64,000 bases of DNA, taken from positions 107,453 to 171,452 of the forward strand of contig CASGAM010000037.1 of assembly GCA_949299545.1 (NCBI GenBank), read 5' to 3'. The notes under the pieces were generated by a model that saw only the letters and a list, made by a program, of their open reading frames with translations, did not search any database and was not told where the DNA came from. The stretch comes from an uncultured Prevotellaceae bacterium (GTDB taxonomy: Bacteria; Bacteroidota; Bacteroidia; Bacteroidales; Bacteroidaceae). Below, in pieces: positions 24,781 to 32,977 of the stretch. The position numbers were made by a program, and so were the translations under genes. The number at the start of each line of letters is the position of its first letter. Positions within the stretch are counted from its first letter, which is position 1.

Positions 24781-26277
24781 ATGAGTCAGTCATCATCTAT
24801 ACATACACGGATACCGATAGAACATATCATCAACGTCAAAATGATTGCCCGGATATTGGGCATACTGCTATGGGTAGAAGGGGTTATGTTGGCAGCCAGC
24901 ATGTGCGTGTCGCTCTATTATCATGAAGCCAGCTACAAAGCATTCTTATATACGTTCGGCATCAACGTCGCTGTAGGCGGACTGCTGATGTTGTACGGCA
25001 GAAATGCCCATAACCGGGTCACAAGGCGTGACGGTTACTGCATCGTCAGCGCGTCGTGGCTGTTGTTTACTCTGTTCGGCATGCTGCCTTTTCTTTTCAG
25101 TGGCGAGATACCGTCTGTCACCAACGCTTTTTTTGAAACGATGTCAGGTTTTACAACGACAGGCGCCACCATACTCGACGATATAGAATCACTCTCGTAC
25201 GGCATGTTGTTCTGGCGCAGCCTGACCCAGTGGATTGGCGGTTTGGGTATGGTCTGCTTCACCATCGCCGTGCTGCCCATATTCGGCGGTAGCAACCAAC
25301 AGCTGTTCAATGCCGAAGCCACAGGAGTGACACACGATAAGATACATCCCAAAATCAGCGTCATGACAAAATGGATATGGACCATTTATGCCCTGCTCAC
25401 TATCGTTCTGATGGTTTTGCTGCTCATAGGCGGCATGAATTGGTTCGATGCCATCTGTCATGCATTTTGCACGACTGCCACTGGCGGCTACTCAACGAAA
25501 CAAGCCAGCATTGCTCATTGGCACTCCCCATTCATAGAGTATGTCATCTCGATATTCATGATACTTTCATGCGTAAACTTCTCACTTTACTTCCTGTGCA
25601 TGAAAGGAAAGTTCAAGCGCTTCTTCCGCGACAGTGAACTGCGATGGTTCATCGGGTCAATTCTTGTACTCACCATTGTCATCACGATTTCATTGGTATT
25701 CCAAAAAGGTTACGGTTTAGAAACAGCCTTCCGGACCGCCCTATTCCAGGTATCTTCTATTCACACATCCTGTGGCTTCGCTACAGAAGATTATACTTTG
25801 TGGCCTCCGTTCACATGGATGCTCATCATTTTTGCCATGCTGGCAGGTGGCTGTACCGGATCTACAGGCGGTGGCATCAAGAACTTGCGCATCATGATCA
25901 TGTTCCACAACATCGTCAACGAATTCAAACGACTGATTCATCCCAGCGCTGTGCTGCCGGTGCGTATCAACAAACATGTGCAGCCGCAAGCCACCGTCAA
26001 TGCAGTCATGACTTTCATCACTGTTTATCTGCTTTGCGCCTTCATCGGCTTTACCTCATTAATGGCATTAGGCGTCAATTTCATGGAAGCGTTCAGCACC
26101 GTCATTTCCAGCTTGGGCAACATCGGACCGGGATTGGGTGCCTTCGGACCCGCTTACTCATGGAACGCATTGCCCGAAGCCGCCAAATGGATTCTCTCAT
26201 TCCTGATGCTGATAGGCCGTTTGGAACTTTTCAGCGTATTGGTTCTCTTCACGCCTGCTTTCTGGAAAGAATGGTAA
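24781..26277 (+). CDS. trkH: Trk/Ktr-type potassium uptake channel subunit
   Basis: TrkH/KtrB proteins are K+ (often H+- or Na+-linked) uptake channels of the inner membrane. From ATG 24781 the product has 498 residues. Four pore-loop repeats are visible: GFTTTGATI, ATGGYST, HTSCGFATEDYT and SLGNIGPGLG, each ending a helix-pore-helix unit. I reject the in-frame extension to 24664 because it begins at the -7 box. No trkA is adjacent. cysQ follows 72 nt later. Confidence 0.94.
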   Translation: MSQSSSIHTRIPIEHIINVKMIARILGILLWVEGVMLAASMCVSLYYHEASYKAFLYTFGINVAVGGLLMLYGRNAHNRVTRRDGYCIVSASWLLFTLFGMLPFLFSGEIPSVTNAFFETMSGFTTTGATILDDIESLSYGMLFWRSLTQWIGGLGMVCFTIAVLPIFGGSNQQLFNAEATGVTHDKIHPKISVMTKWIWTIYALLTIVLMVLLLIGGMNWFDAICHAFCTTATGGYSTKQASIAHWHSPFIEYVISIFMILSCVNFSLYFLCMKGKFKRFFRDSELRWFIGSILVLTIVITISLVFQKGYGLETAFRTALFQVSSIHTSCGFATEDYTLWPPFTWMLIIFAMLAGGCTGSTGGGIKNLRIMIMFHNIVNEFKRLIHPSAVLPVRINKHVQPQATVNAVMTFITVYLLCAFIGFTSLMALGVNFMEAFSTVISSLGNIGPGLGAFGPAYSWNALPEAAKWILSFLMLIGRLELFSVLVLFTPAFWKEW

Positions 26278-26349
26278 ACTAATACCATCTGCCGCAATGT
26301 ATCAACAGTTAAAACCATCGATTACAACCTATCAAAAAAACAACATATC

Positions 26350-27159
26350 ATGGACCATAAAATGCTCACCATCGCCATCAAGGCCGCTATCGCTGCCGGC
26401 GAGGAAATATTAAAGATATACAACAATCCCGATGCCGATTTCAACATCGAGCGCAAAGCCGATAATTCGCCACTGACCATTGCCGACCGGCGCTCTAACG
26501 AATGTATCATGGCTTATCTGAAAGAGACGCCCTATCCTGTTTTGAGTGAAGAAGGCCGCCAAATTGACTATGAGGAACGGAGAACATGGAAGACACTGTG
26601 GATTGTCGACCCGCTTGACGGCACCAAAGAGTTTATCAAAAAAAACGGTGAATTTACGGTAAACATTGCATTAGCCACAGACGGCACACCACGCATCGGT
26701 GTCATCTTCGTACCGGTAACGGGCGACCTCTATTTTGCCGCTGAAGGCATTGGTGCCTACAAATTAGCTGATGCACAGCCGTCCGACTCCGTTCTCCCTC
26801 TCGAAACCATCATTGAAAAAGCAGTAAAACTGCCTGCCGAACAGCCGCAGAAGAAAGGTTTTGTAGTAGTAGCATCCAGGTCGCACCTCTCACCCGAAAC
26901 CTCAGAGTATATCAGCAAATTAGAAGCAGAACACGGGCAGCTGACAACAGTTTCGAGCGGCAGTTCACTGAAAATATGCCGGGTTGCGGAAGGAAGCGCC
27001 GACATCTATCCGCGCTTTGCACCTACCATGGAATGGGACACGGCGGCAGGACACGCCATCATACGGGCTGCCGGCAAAGATATTTACCACACGGACGAGA
27101 CAACTCCCTTGGCATATAACAAGTCGGATTTGCTGAATCCCTGGTTCATCGTAAAATAA
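26350..27159 (+). CDS. cysQ: 3'(2'),5'-bisphosphate nucleotidase
   Basis: CysQ hydrolyses 3'-phosphoadenosine 5'-phosphate, the by-product of sulfate activation, and belongs to the Mg2+-dependent, Li+-sensitive inositol-phosphatase fold. The 269-residue protein has the first metal-site motif in SEEGRQ, the hallmark IVDPLDGTKEF, and the second motif MEWDTAAGHAII near the C-terminus. The lysR gene follows after only 8 nt, so the pair is likely an operon; a sulfur theme with the downstream YeiH permease is plausible. Confidence 0.94.
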   Translation: MDHKMLTIAIKAAIAAGEEILKIYNNPDADFNIERKADNSPLTIADRRSNECIMAYLKETPYPVLSEEGRQIDYEERRTWKTLWIVDPLDGTKEFIKKNGEFTVNIALATDGTPRIGVIFVPVTGDLYFAAEGIGAYKLADAQPSDSVLPLETIIEKAVKLPAEQPQKKGFVVVASRSHLSPETSEYISKLEAEHGQLTTVSSGSSLKICRVAEGSADIYPRFAPTMEWDTAAGHAIIRAAGKDIYHTDETTPLAYNKSDLLNPWFIVK

Positions 27160-27167
27160 CTTCACCC

Positions 27168-28073
27168 ATGTCCGATTTCCGTATGAAAGTGTTCCGTTCA
27201 GCTGCACGTCATCTCAGCCTTACTAAGGCGGCCGAAGAGATGTGCATCACTCAACCGGCCGTCACACGCCATATTAAAGAGATAGAAGCCGAATACGGGC
27301 AACGTGTCTTTGAGCGTACCGGCGGCAAGTTGGTACTCACTGAAGCAGGACGCACACTGTTGGCGCATGCCGGAGACATACTGGAAGGTTACGACAGACT
27401 GGAATACGACATGAAACAACTCTCTGGCGAATGTGCCGGACAGCTGCGCATAGGCGCAAGTACCACCATTGCCCAGTATATCTTACCGCCAGTGCTTGCA
27501 AGTTTCACGGCCCGACATCCCAACATCAGGCTGCTCTTGTTCTGTGCCAACACGGAGGAAGTAGAACATGCACTGGCACGCCATGACATTGACCTCGGAT
27601 TCGTCGAAGGTATTGGCCACCGCCAATCGCTCCACTACACCGAATGGCTGAAAGACGAATTAGTGGCTGTGGTCAGTACAACAAGCCCGTTGGCAGTCAA
27701 AGATGAAATAACACTCGCCGACTTGCGTCAGATACCTGTTGTGCTGCGCGAACCGGGTTCCGGCACTTTAGCCGTATGGCAGTCTGCCTTGCGACACAAA
27801 AACATTCCTCTCACATCACTGCGCGTTATTGCACACATCGGCCATTCCGAAAGCATCAAACGTTTCATCATGCACAGCGAGGCCATGGCCATCCTCTCCG
27901 TACGCGCCGTCAGTCAAGAGGTTTTTGACGGCACGCTGAAAATCATCGACATCAAAGACTTGCCGTTGGAACGTATGTTTCACATTGTCCGCAGACAAGG
28001 ACAAGAAAACAGCGTTGCTGAAAAGTTTCTCCAATACCTGCTCAAACATAAGCCGGATTTATGCATGCCATAA
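27168..28073 (+). CDS. LysR-family transcription regulator
   Basis: A 301-residue LysR regulator. Residues 1-60 form the winged helix-turn-helix (FRSAARHLSLTKAAEEMCIT, QPAVTRHIKEIE, FERTGGKLVLTEAG); the rest is the two-lobed effector domain (LRIGASTTIAQYILPPVL). In E. coli the regulator YeiE is next to and controls YeiH-type genes; the same neighbourhood is seen here. It shares a transcript with cysQ and overlaps, at its stop codon, a T-N11-A palindrome that may be its own binding site. The effector is unknown. Confidence 0.93.
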   Translation: MSDFRMKVFRSAARHLSLTKAAEEMCITQPAVTRHIKEIEAEYGQRVFERTGGKLVLTEAGRTLLAHAGDILEGYDRLEYDMKQLSGECAGQLRIGASTTIAQYILPPVLASFTARHPNIRLLLFCANTEEVEHALARHDIDLGFVEGIGHRQSLHYTEWLKDELVAVVSTTSPLAVKDEITLADLRQIPVVLREPGSGTLAVWQSALRHKNIPLTSLRVIAHIGHSESIKRFIMHSEAMAILSVRAVSQEVFDGTLKIIDIKDLPLERMFHIVRRQGQENSVAEKFLQYLLKHKPDLCMP

Positions 28074-28085
28074 CAGGATGTTATG
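28069..28085. promoter_or_regulatory. LysR-type T-N11-A box upstream of the YeiH-type permease gene
   Basis: CATAACA-GGA-TGTTATG is a perfect 7-bp inverted repeat containing T28071-N11-A28083, the LysR binding pattern. It overlaps the lysR stop codon and lies 43 nt before the -7 box at 28128, in the place of an activator site. Confidence 0.5.
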
Positions 28086-28127
28086 CCTGATAACCAATTT
28101 CAATAAACAACAAATAAAGAAAAAACA

Positions 28128-28135
28128 TACCTTTG
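28128..28135 (+). promoter_or_regulatory. -7 box of the YeiH-type permease promoter
   Basis: TACCTTTG matches TAnnTTTG; no -33 box is seen, which would fit dependence on the LysR protein. The leader to ATG 28182 is about 40 nt. Confidence 0.5.
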
Positions 28136-28181
28136 CAGATGATAATTAAAAACAACAATCTTAAACGAATCTGCAAGCATC

Positions 28182-29237
28182 ATGTTTAAAGAAAACAAAA
28201 GCGACGTCCTTCATGGCATCTTACTGATCGTGCTTTTCTCATGTTCCGCATTTTATATCGCGGAGTTCGATTTCGTCAAAAATCTTTCGTTCAGTCCGCT
28301 CATCGTCGGTATTATTCTGGGCATGCTTTATGCCAACAGTCTCCGCAACAAGTTGCCCGAAACATGGGTACCCGGCATCAAGTTCTGTTCCAAGCAAGTC
28401 TTACGGGCAGGCGTTGTCCTGTATGGTTTCAAACTCACATTCCAGCAGGTCATGGCCATCGGGCTACCTGCCATCACGGCTGACCTCATCATCGTAACCG
28501 GCACCATCCTGTTAGGAATAGTATTAGGACGCCTGTTAAAAGTAGATAGCCAAACAGCCCTGATGACTGCTACCGGCAGCGCCATTTGTGGAGCCGCAGC
28601 CGTTCTTGGTGCAGAGCCTGTCGTCAAATGTGAAGCGCACAAGACAGCAGTTGCCGTTTCTACTGTTGTCATCTTCGGAACACTCTCCATGTTTCTTTAC
28701 CCCATCTTGTACCGTTCCGGCATCATGACCGACCTCGACGACCAGGCGTGGGCTGTCTATACAGGTTCCACACTTCATGAGGTGGCCCATGTCGTTGGCG
28801 CCGGCAATGCCATTGATGCCGCAGGCGGACATGTAGCAGACGCTGCCACCATCACAAAAATGATACGCGTAATGCTCCTCGCTCCGGTTTTAGTCATCAT
28901 GAGCCTCTTTCTTGCGCGCACCTCAAAAAACAATAGTGCTGACGGTTCAAAAAGGAAAATCACCATCCCTTGGTTTGCTTTTGGCTTCCTGCTCGTCATA
29001 GCCATCAATTCTGCTCTCCAGGCCGCGACTTTCATTCCTCAGGAAATACTCGAAACAAGCACTACCTTCATTAATAATTTCGATACCTTTCTCCTCACGA
29101 TGGCCATGACGGCTCTGGGTGCGGAAACCAGCATTGACAAGTTTAAGCAAGCGGGTGCCAAACCATTCTATCTCGCAGGACTGCTTTATCTTTGGTTGAT
29201 TTTTGGAGGATATGCCATTGCCAAATACATTGTTTGA
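28182..29237 (+). CDS. YeiH/UPF0324-family membrane protein, putative sulfate exporter family
   Basis: A 351-residue integral membrane protein with about ten helices. Family signatures include FSPLIVGIILGMLYANSL, LKVDSQTALMTATGSAICGA, STLHEVAHVVGAGNA and TMAMTALGAETSI. The family is labelled putative sulfate exporter by weak evidence; E. coli YeiH has no agreed substrate. The upstream LysR gene and cysQ make a sulfur-related or anion export role attractive, but this is inference. The gene is followed by a 27-bp hairpin. Confidence 0.9.
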   Translation: MFKENKSDVLHGILLIVLFSCSAFYIAEFDFVKNLSFSPLIVGIILGMLYANSLRNKLPETWVPGIKFCSKQVLRAGVVLYGFKLTFQQVMAIGLPAITADLIIVTGTILLGIVLGRLLKVDSQTALMTATGSAICGAAAVLGAEPVVKCEAHKTAVAVSTVVIFGTLSMFLYPILYRSGIMTDLDDQAWAVYTGSTLHEVAHVVGAGNAIDAAGGHVADAATITKMIRVMLLAPVLVIMSLFLARTSKNNSADGSKRKITIPWFAFGFLLVIAINSALQAATFIPQEILETSTTFINNFDTFLLTMAMTALGAETSIDKFKQAGAKPFYLAGLLYLWLIFGGYAIAKYIV

Positions 29238-29264
29238 CACGCCATCATAAAAACTCCGAACTGT

Positions 29265-29333
29265 ATTTGTGGGTAAAGTTTCTTGTTATTTCTGTAAATA
29301 CAAATAAAATAACAGGAAGTTTTACCCACAAAT
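29265..29333 (+). repeat. Long hairpin, 27-bp stem, downstream of the YeiH-type gene
   Basis: Arms 29265-29291 and 29307-29333 pair at all 27 positions as RNA (24 Watson-Crick pairs and three wobble pairs) with a 15-nt loop. The outer 13 bp are ATTTGTGGGTAAA and its complement. No T run follows, so it is not an ordinary terminator. It could be a processed 3' end, a transcribed small RNA or a tiny inverted-repeat element. Confidence 0.7.
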
Positions 29334-29479
29334 CGTATATCCGGCAAATGAGCATATTGTCAATCTTGTCGTTACTTAATATCCATAACAGAATAACCAA
29401 TAGACAACGGCATTCTATCCCAGTTGCAAAAGGTTTTCTAAAAATCTTCAAATGACAATGTAATTTAAAGAAATCCATT

Positions 29480-29487
29480 TATCTTTG
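29480..29487 (+). promoter_or_regulatory. -7 box of the asparaginase gene
   Basis: TATCTTTG, a perfect -7 box, 24 nt before the ATG at 29512. Confidence 0.55.
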
Positions 29488-29511
29488 TAAGTTAAAAGAG
29501 AGTGAAACACT

Positions 29512-30579
29512 ATGAAAAGAGACTCCCTCACCCCTTCCATCCTGTTAGTGTATACAGGCGGAACTATCGGTATGATAGAAAATCCGGAAACCGGCGCACT
29601 TGAAAGTTTCAACTTTGACCATCTGCTACAGTCCGTTCCTGAATTGAAACGTTTCAACTGCAACATCAGCACCTACTCTTTTGAACCTCCCATTGACTCT
29701 TCCGATATGGAACCACATCATTGGGCACGTTTAGTTCGCATCATAGAAAATAATTACGACCGTTACGACGGCTTCGTCATCCTACATGGTACCGACACCA
29801 TGGCCTATACTGCGTCGGCCATGAGTTTTATGCTGGAAAACCTTGGCAAGCCCGTCATCCTGACAGGCTCACAACTGCCCATGGGCATGTTACGAACTGA
29901 CGGAAAAGAAAACCTCATAACATCGATAGAAATAGCATTAGCTAAACAAACTGACGGTACGCCGATGGTACCGGAAGTCTGCATCTTTTTCGAACGTGAA
30001 CTTTTACGTGGCAACCGAACCACAAAAATCAATGCAGAAAACTTCAACGCGTTCCGGTCATTCAACTATCCCAGCCTGGCCCACAGCGGCATCCATATAA
30101 AATACTTTCCTTCGGCAATCAGGCGTCCGGATACCACTAAACCTTTAAAGGCTCACTATCTGTTCGACACAAACGTAGTAGTACTCACATTATTCCCCGG
30201 AATACAAGAGTCCATCATAACATCTGTTTTCAGGGTAAAAGGTCTGAAAGCAGTAGTTATGAAAACATTTGGTTCCGGCAATGCTCCACAACAGCCATGG
30301 CTCATCAACTTAATACGCGAGGCTACCGCCCGCGGCATCGTTATCGTCAACATCACACAATGCCAATCAGGGGGTGTTGAAATGGAACGCTACACAACAG
30401 GCAGGCAACTATTGGAGGCCGGTGTAGTAAGCGGTTACGACAGCACTCCCGAATGTGCCCTTGCCAAACTGATGTTCCTGTTAGGCCATAATCTTCCGGT
30501 CGATGAAGTTTGCAGACTAATGTGTACCAATCTTGCTGGAGAAATTACAATTAATGACTTCTATCACACGAACCAATAA
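29512..30579 (+). CDS. ansA: L-asparaginase, type I (cytoplasmic)
   Basis: Hydrolyses asparagine to aspartate and ammonia. The 355-residue protein lacks a signal peptide, which fits the cytoplasmic type I class. The catalytic threonines lie in LVYTGGTIGMIE near residue 20 and in ILHGTDTMAYTASAMSFML near residue 95, with TGSQLPMG following. A ZIP transporter gene starts 11 nt after its stop, so the two are likely cotranscribed, although no functional link is obvious. Confidence 0.95.
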   Translation: MKRDSLTPSILLVYTGGTIGMIENPETGALESFNFDHLLQSVPELKRFNCNISTYSFEPPIDSSDMEPHHWARLVRIIENNYDRYDGFVILHGTDTMAYTASAMSFMLENLGKPVILTGSQLPMGMLRTDGKENLITSIEIALAKQTDGTPMVPEVCIFFERELLRGNRTTKINAENFNAFRSFNYPSLAHSGIHIKYFPSAIRRPDTTKPLKAHYLFDTNVVVLTLFPGIQESIITSVFRVKGLKAVVMKTFGSGNAPQQPWLINLIREATARGIVIVNITQCQSGGVEMERYTTGRQLLEAGVVSGYDSTPECALAKLMFLLGHNLPVDEVCRLMCTNLAGEITINDFYHTNQ

Positions 30580-30589
30580 AGGCACAAAT

Positions 30590-31366
30590 ATGAATATACT
30601 TACCATAGCTTTGCTACTCCCTTTTGCAGGTACTGTTTTAGGCTCGTCCTGTGTATTTCTCACCCGCGACAAGATTCCTGCACTGACACAAAAAATGCTT
30701 TTAGGCTTTGCTTCCGGCGTCATGGTTGCAGCCTCTGTTTGGTCGTTATTGATACCATCCATGGAACAGAGTGGCGAAGGAGCTATACGCGTTCTACCCG
30801 CTGTCATAGGCTTCCTTTTAGGAATAGCTTTTTTATTAGCCATGGATAGAATTATCCCACATTTACATTTGAACAGCACGAATCCAGAAGGGCCACGCAG
30901 CAAACTGTCGCGCACAACCATGCTGACTTTAGCTGTCACCTTACACAACTTGCCTGAAGGAATGGCCGTTGGTGTTGCCATAGCTGGTGCAATAGCCCCA
31001 GATGTCGGTTTAACAATGGCTGGCGCAATAGCACTGTCGCTCGGTATTGCCATACAGAATTTTCCTGAAGGCGCCATAGTCTCCATGCCATTAAGACATG
31101 AAGGCCATAGCAGGTTACGCGCTTTTGCCATTGGTAGCTTGAGTGGAATAGTAGAACCTATTGGTGCCTTACTCACCCTTTTGCTGGCCGCATACGTCAC
31201 GCCAATACTGCCTTATTTATTGGCATTCTCGGCCGGAGCAATGATATATGTGGTCGTTGAAGAACTCATTCCCGAAGCATCAGAAGGCAAACATTCAAAC
31301 ATCGGTACCCTAGGGTTTGCCGTCGGATTTGCACTAATGATGGTATTAGACGTCGTATTAGGATAA
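30590..31366 (+). CDS. ZIP-family metal (zinc) transporter
   Basis: A 258-residue membrane protein (start ATG 30590, MNILTIALLLPFAGT) with about eight helices. The metal-path helices are visible: LAVTLHNLPEGMAVGVAIAG and LGIAIQNFPEGAIVSMPLR, both with the HN-PEG or QN-PEG pattern of ZupT/ZIP proteins. A short His-poor loop separates the halves. Zn2+ import is likely, with Fe2+ or Mn2+ as alternatives. It sits 11 nt after ansA. No Zur-type site was recognised. Confidence 0.9.
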   Translation: MNILTIALLLPFAGTVLGSSCVFLTRDKIPALTQKMLLGFASGVMVAASVWSLLIPSMEQSGEGAIRVLPAVIGFLLGIAFLLAMDRIIPHLHLNSTNPEGPRSKLSRTTMLTLAVTLHNLPEGMAVGVAIAGAIAPDVGLTMAGAIALSLGIAIQNFPEGAIVSMPLRHEGHSRLRAFAIGSLSGIVEPIGALLTLLLAAYVTPILPYLLAFSAGAMIYVVVEELIPEASEGKHSNIGTLGFAVGFALMMVLDVVLG

Positions 31367-31470
31367 GTAATGTTTATTATTCCCTAAATATCGGAAGATC
31401 TACAACGGTGTACAAAATCACACTTTTTGATTCACTTTATACTCATAAAACTAATTTAACAGCATTCGTG

Positions 31471-31501
31471 TTTGTAAAATCAAGAAAAATCACAAACTTT
31501 G
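31471..31501 (+). promoter_or_regulatory. Promoter of ino1
   Basis: TTTG at 31471-31474, 19 nt, then AAACTTTG at 31494-31501 (one mismatch to TAnnTTTG). Start near 31507; leader about 42 nt. Confidence 0.55.
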
Positions 31502-31548
31502 CAGAAACAACAAACAATTTTTATAAACTTAGGACATAAACTATTAAT

Positions 31549-32838
31549 ATGAAAAAAGAAATAGTGCAAGCTGAAGGAAAAATAGGCGTCCTGATAGTTG
31601 GCGTAGGTGGTGCAGTTGCCACCACATTGATTACCGGCGTCTTAGCTGCCCGAAAAGGACTTGCAAAACCTATAGGTTCAATCAGCCAAATGGCTAAAAT
31701 GAAAACACAAGACGGCGTAGAAAAGTTTATTAAAGATATTGTACCTTTGGCTAAACTTGACGACATTGTTTTCGGTGGCTGGGACATTTTTCCTGAAAAT
31801 GCATACGAAGCAGCCTGTTACGCAGAAGTTCTCAAAGAAAAAGATATTCGCCCAGTCAAGGAAGAATTAGAATCCATTTGCCCCATGCCTGCCGCTTTCG
31901 ACCATAATTGGGCTAAACGCCTTAACGGTACGCACATCAAGAATGTAACCACACGATGGGACATGGTAGAACAGTTGCGTGACGACATCCGCACTTTCAA
32001 AACAAAAAATGATTGTAACCGCATCGTAGTTCTCTGGGCCGCCAGCACAGAAATTTATATTCCCGAAAGTAAGGAACATGCCACTCTCGAATCACTTGAG
32101 CAAGCAATGAAATCCAACGACACGGCGCATGTCTCTCCCAGTATGTGTTATGCCTATGCCGCCATTGCAGAAGGCGCACCGTTCATCATGGGAGCCCCAA
32201 ACTTATGCATAGACATCCCTGCTATGTGGGAATTTTCAAAAAGAAAAAACGTACCCATTGCCGGCAAAGATTTCAAGAGTGGGCAAACATTAATGAAAAC
32301 CGTCCTTGCACCAATGTTCAAAACCCGCATGCTGGGTGTAAGCGGATGGTTCTCCACTAATATCCTTGGCAACAGAGACGGTGAAGTATTAGATGATCCA
32401 GACAACTTCAAAACAAAGGAAGTGAGTAAATTATCAGTCATAGAAAACATCTTTGAACCAGAAAAATATCCCGATCTCTACAGCAATGTTTACCACAAAG
32501 TGCGTATCAATTATTACCCTCCACGCAAGGATGATAAAGAAGCATGGGACAACATTGACATTTTTGGGTGGATGAACTATCCTATGCAGATTAAAGTTAA
32601 TTTTCTATGTCGCGACTCTATTTTGGCTGCACCCATAGCGTTGGATTTGGTGTTGTTCTCTGATATAGCAGCGCGTGCCGGACTTTGCGGCATACAGACA
32701 TGGCTCTCATTTTTCTGCAAAAGTCCGATGCATGACCATGAGCATGAGCCAGAACACGACTTGTTCGCACAATGGCGCCTACTCAAAAAGACGCTCCGCA
32801 GCCTTATAGGTGAAAAAGAAGCTGATTACTTAGATTAA
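31549..32838 (+). CDS. ino1: myo-Inositol-1-phosphate synthase
   Basis: Converts glucose 6-phosphate to inositol 1-phosphate with NAD+, the first step toward inositol lipids. The 429-residue protein begins with the Rossmann motif VLIVGVGGAVATT and contains the family blocks FGGWDIFPENAYEAA, VLWAASTEIY, GKDFKSGQTLMKTVLAP, LGVSGWFSTNILGN and KVRINYYPPRKDDKEAWDNI. Inositol lipids are made by some Bacteroidota, where this gene can sit in a lipid-synthesis cluster. Here no phosphatidylinositol synthase is next to it, so the remaining steps must be encoded elsewhere. A strong terminator follows. Confidence 0.96.
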   Translation: MKKEIVQAEGKIGVLIVGVGGAVATTLITGVLAARKGLAKPIGSISQMAKMKTQDGVEKFIKDIVPLAKLDDIVFGGWDIFPENAYEAACYAEVLKEKDIRPVKEELESICPMPAAFDHNWAKRLNGTHIKNVTTRWDMVEQLRDDIRTFKTKNDCNRIVVLWAASTEIYIPESKEHATLESLEQAMKSNDTAHVSPSMCYAYAAIAEGAPFIMGAPNLCIDIPAMWEFSKRKNVPIAGKDFKSGQTLMKTVLAPMFKTRMLGVSGWFSTNILGNRDGEVLDDPDNFKTKEVSKLSVIENIFEPEKYPDLYSNVYHKVRINYYPPRKDDKEAWDNIDIFGWMNYPMQIKVNFLCRDSILAAPIALDLVLFSDIAARAGLCGIQTWLSFFCKSPMHDHEHEPEHDLFAQWRLLKKTLRSLIGEKEADYLD

Positions 32839-32872
32839 AAGGGAAATATTAAATTATATACACATGATAAGC

Positions 32873-32911
32873 CCCCCTGTCTGTAAAGATTCAGACAGGG
32901 GGTTTTTATTT
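32873..32911 (+). terminator. Intrinsic terminator after ino1
   Basis: Eleven perfect base pairs, CCCCCTGTCTG (32873-32883) with CAGACAGGGGG (32892-32902), an 8-nt loop, then TTTTTATTT. Confidence 0.95.
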
Positions 32912-32944
32912 CTAAATACAAGCCATTCTGCAAGCATTTATTTG

Positions 32945-32952
32945 TATCTTTG
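32945..32952 (+). promoter_or_regulatory. -7 box of mutS2
   Basis: TATCTTTG, a perfect -7 box; the leader to ATG 32978 is about 20 nt. Confidence 0.55.
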
Positions 32953-32977
32953 CCACCGTTAAACATAAATTATCGGC

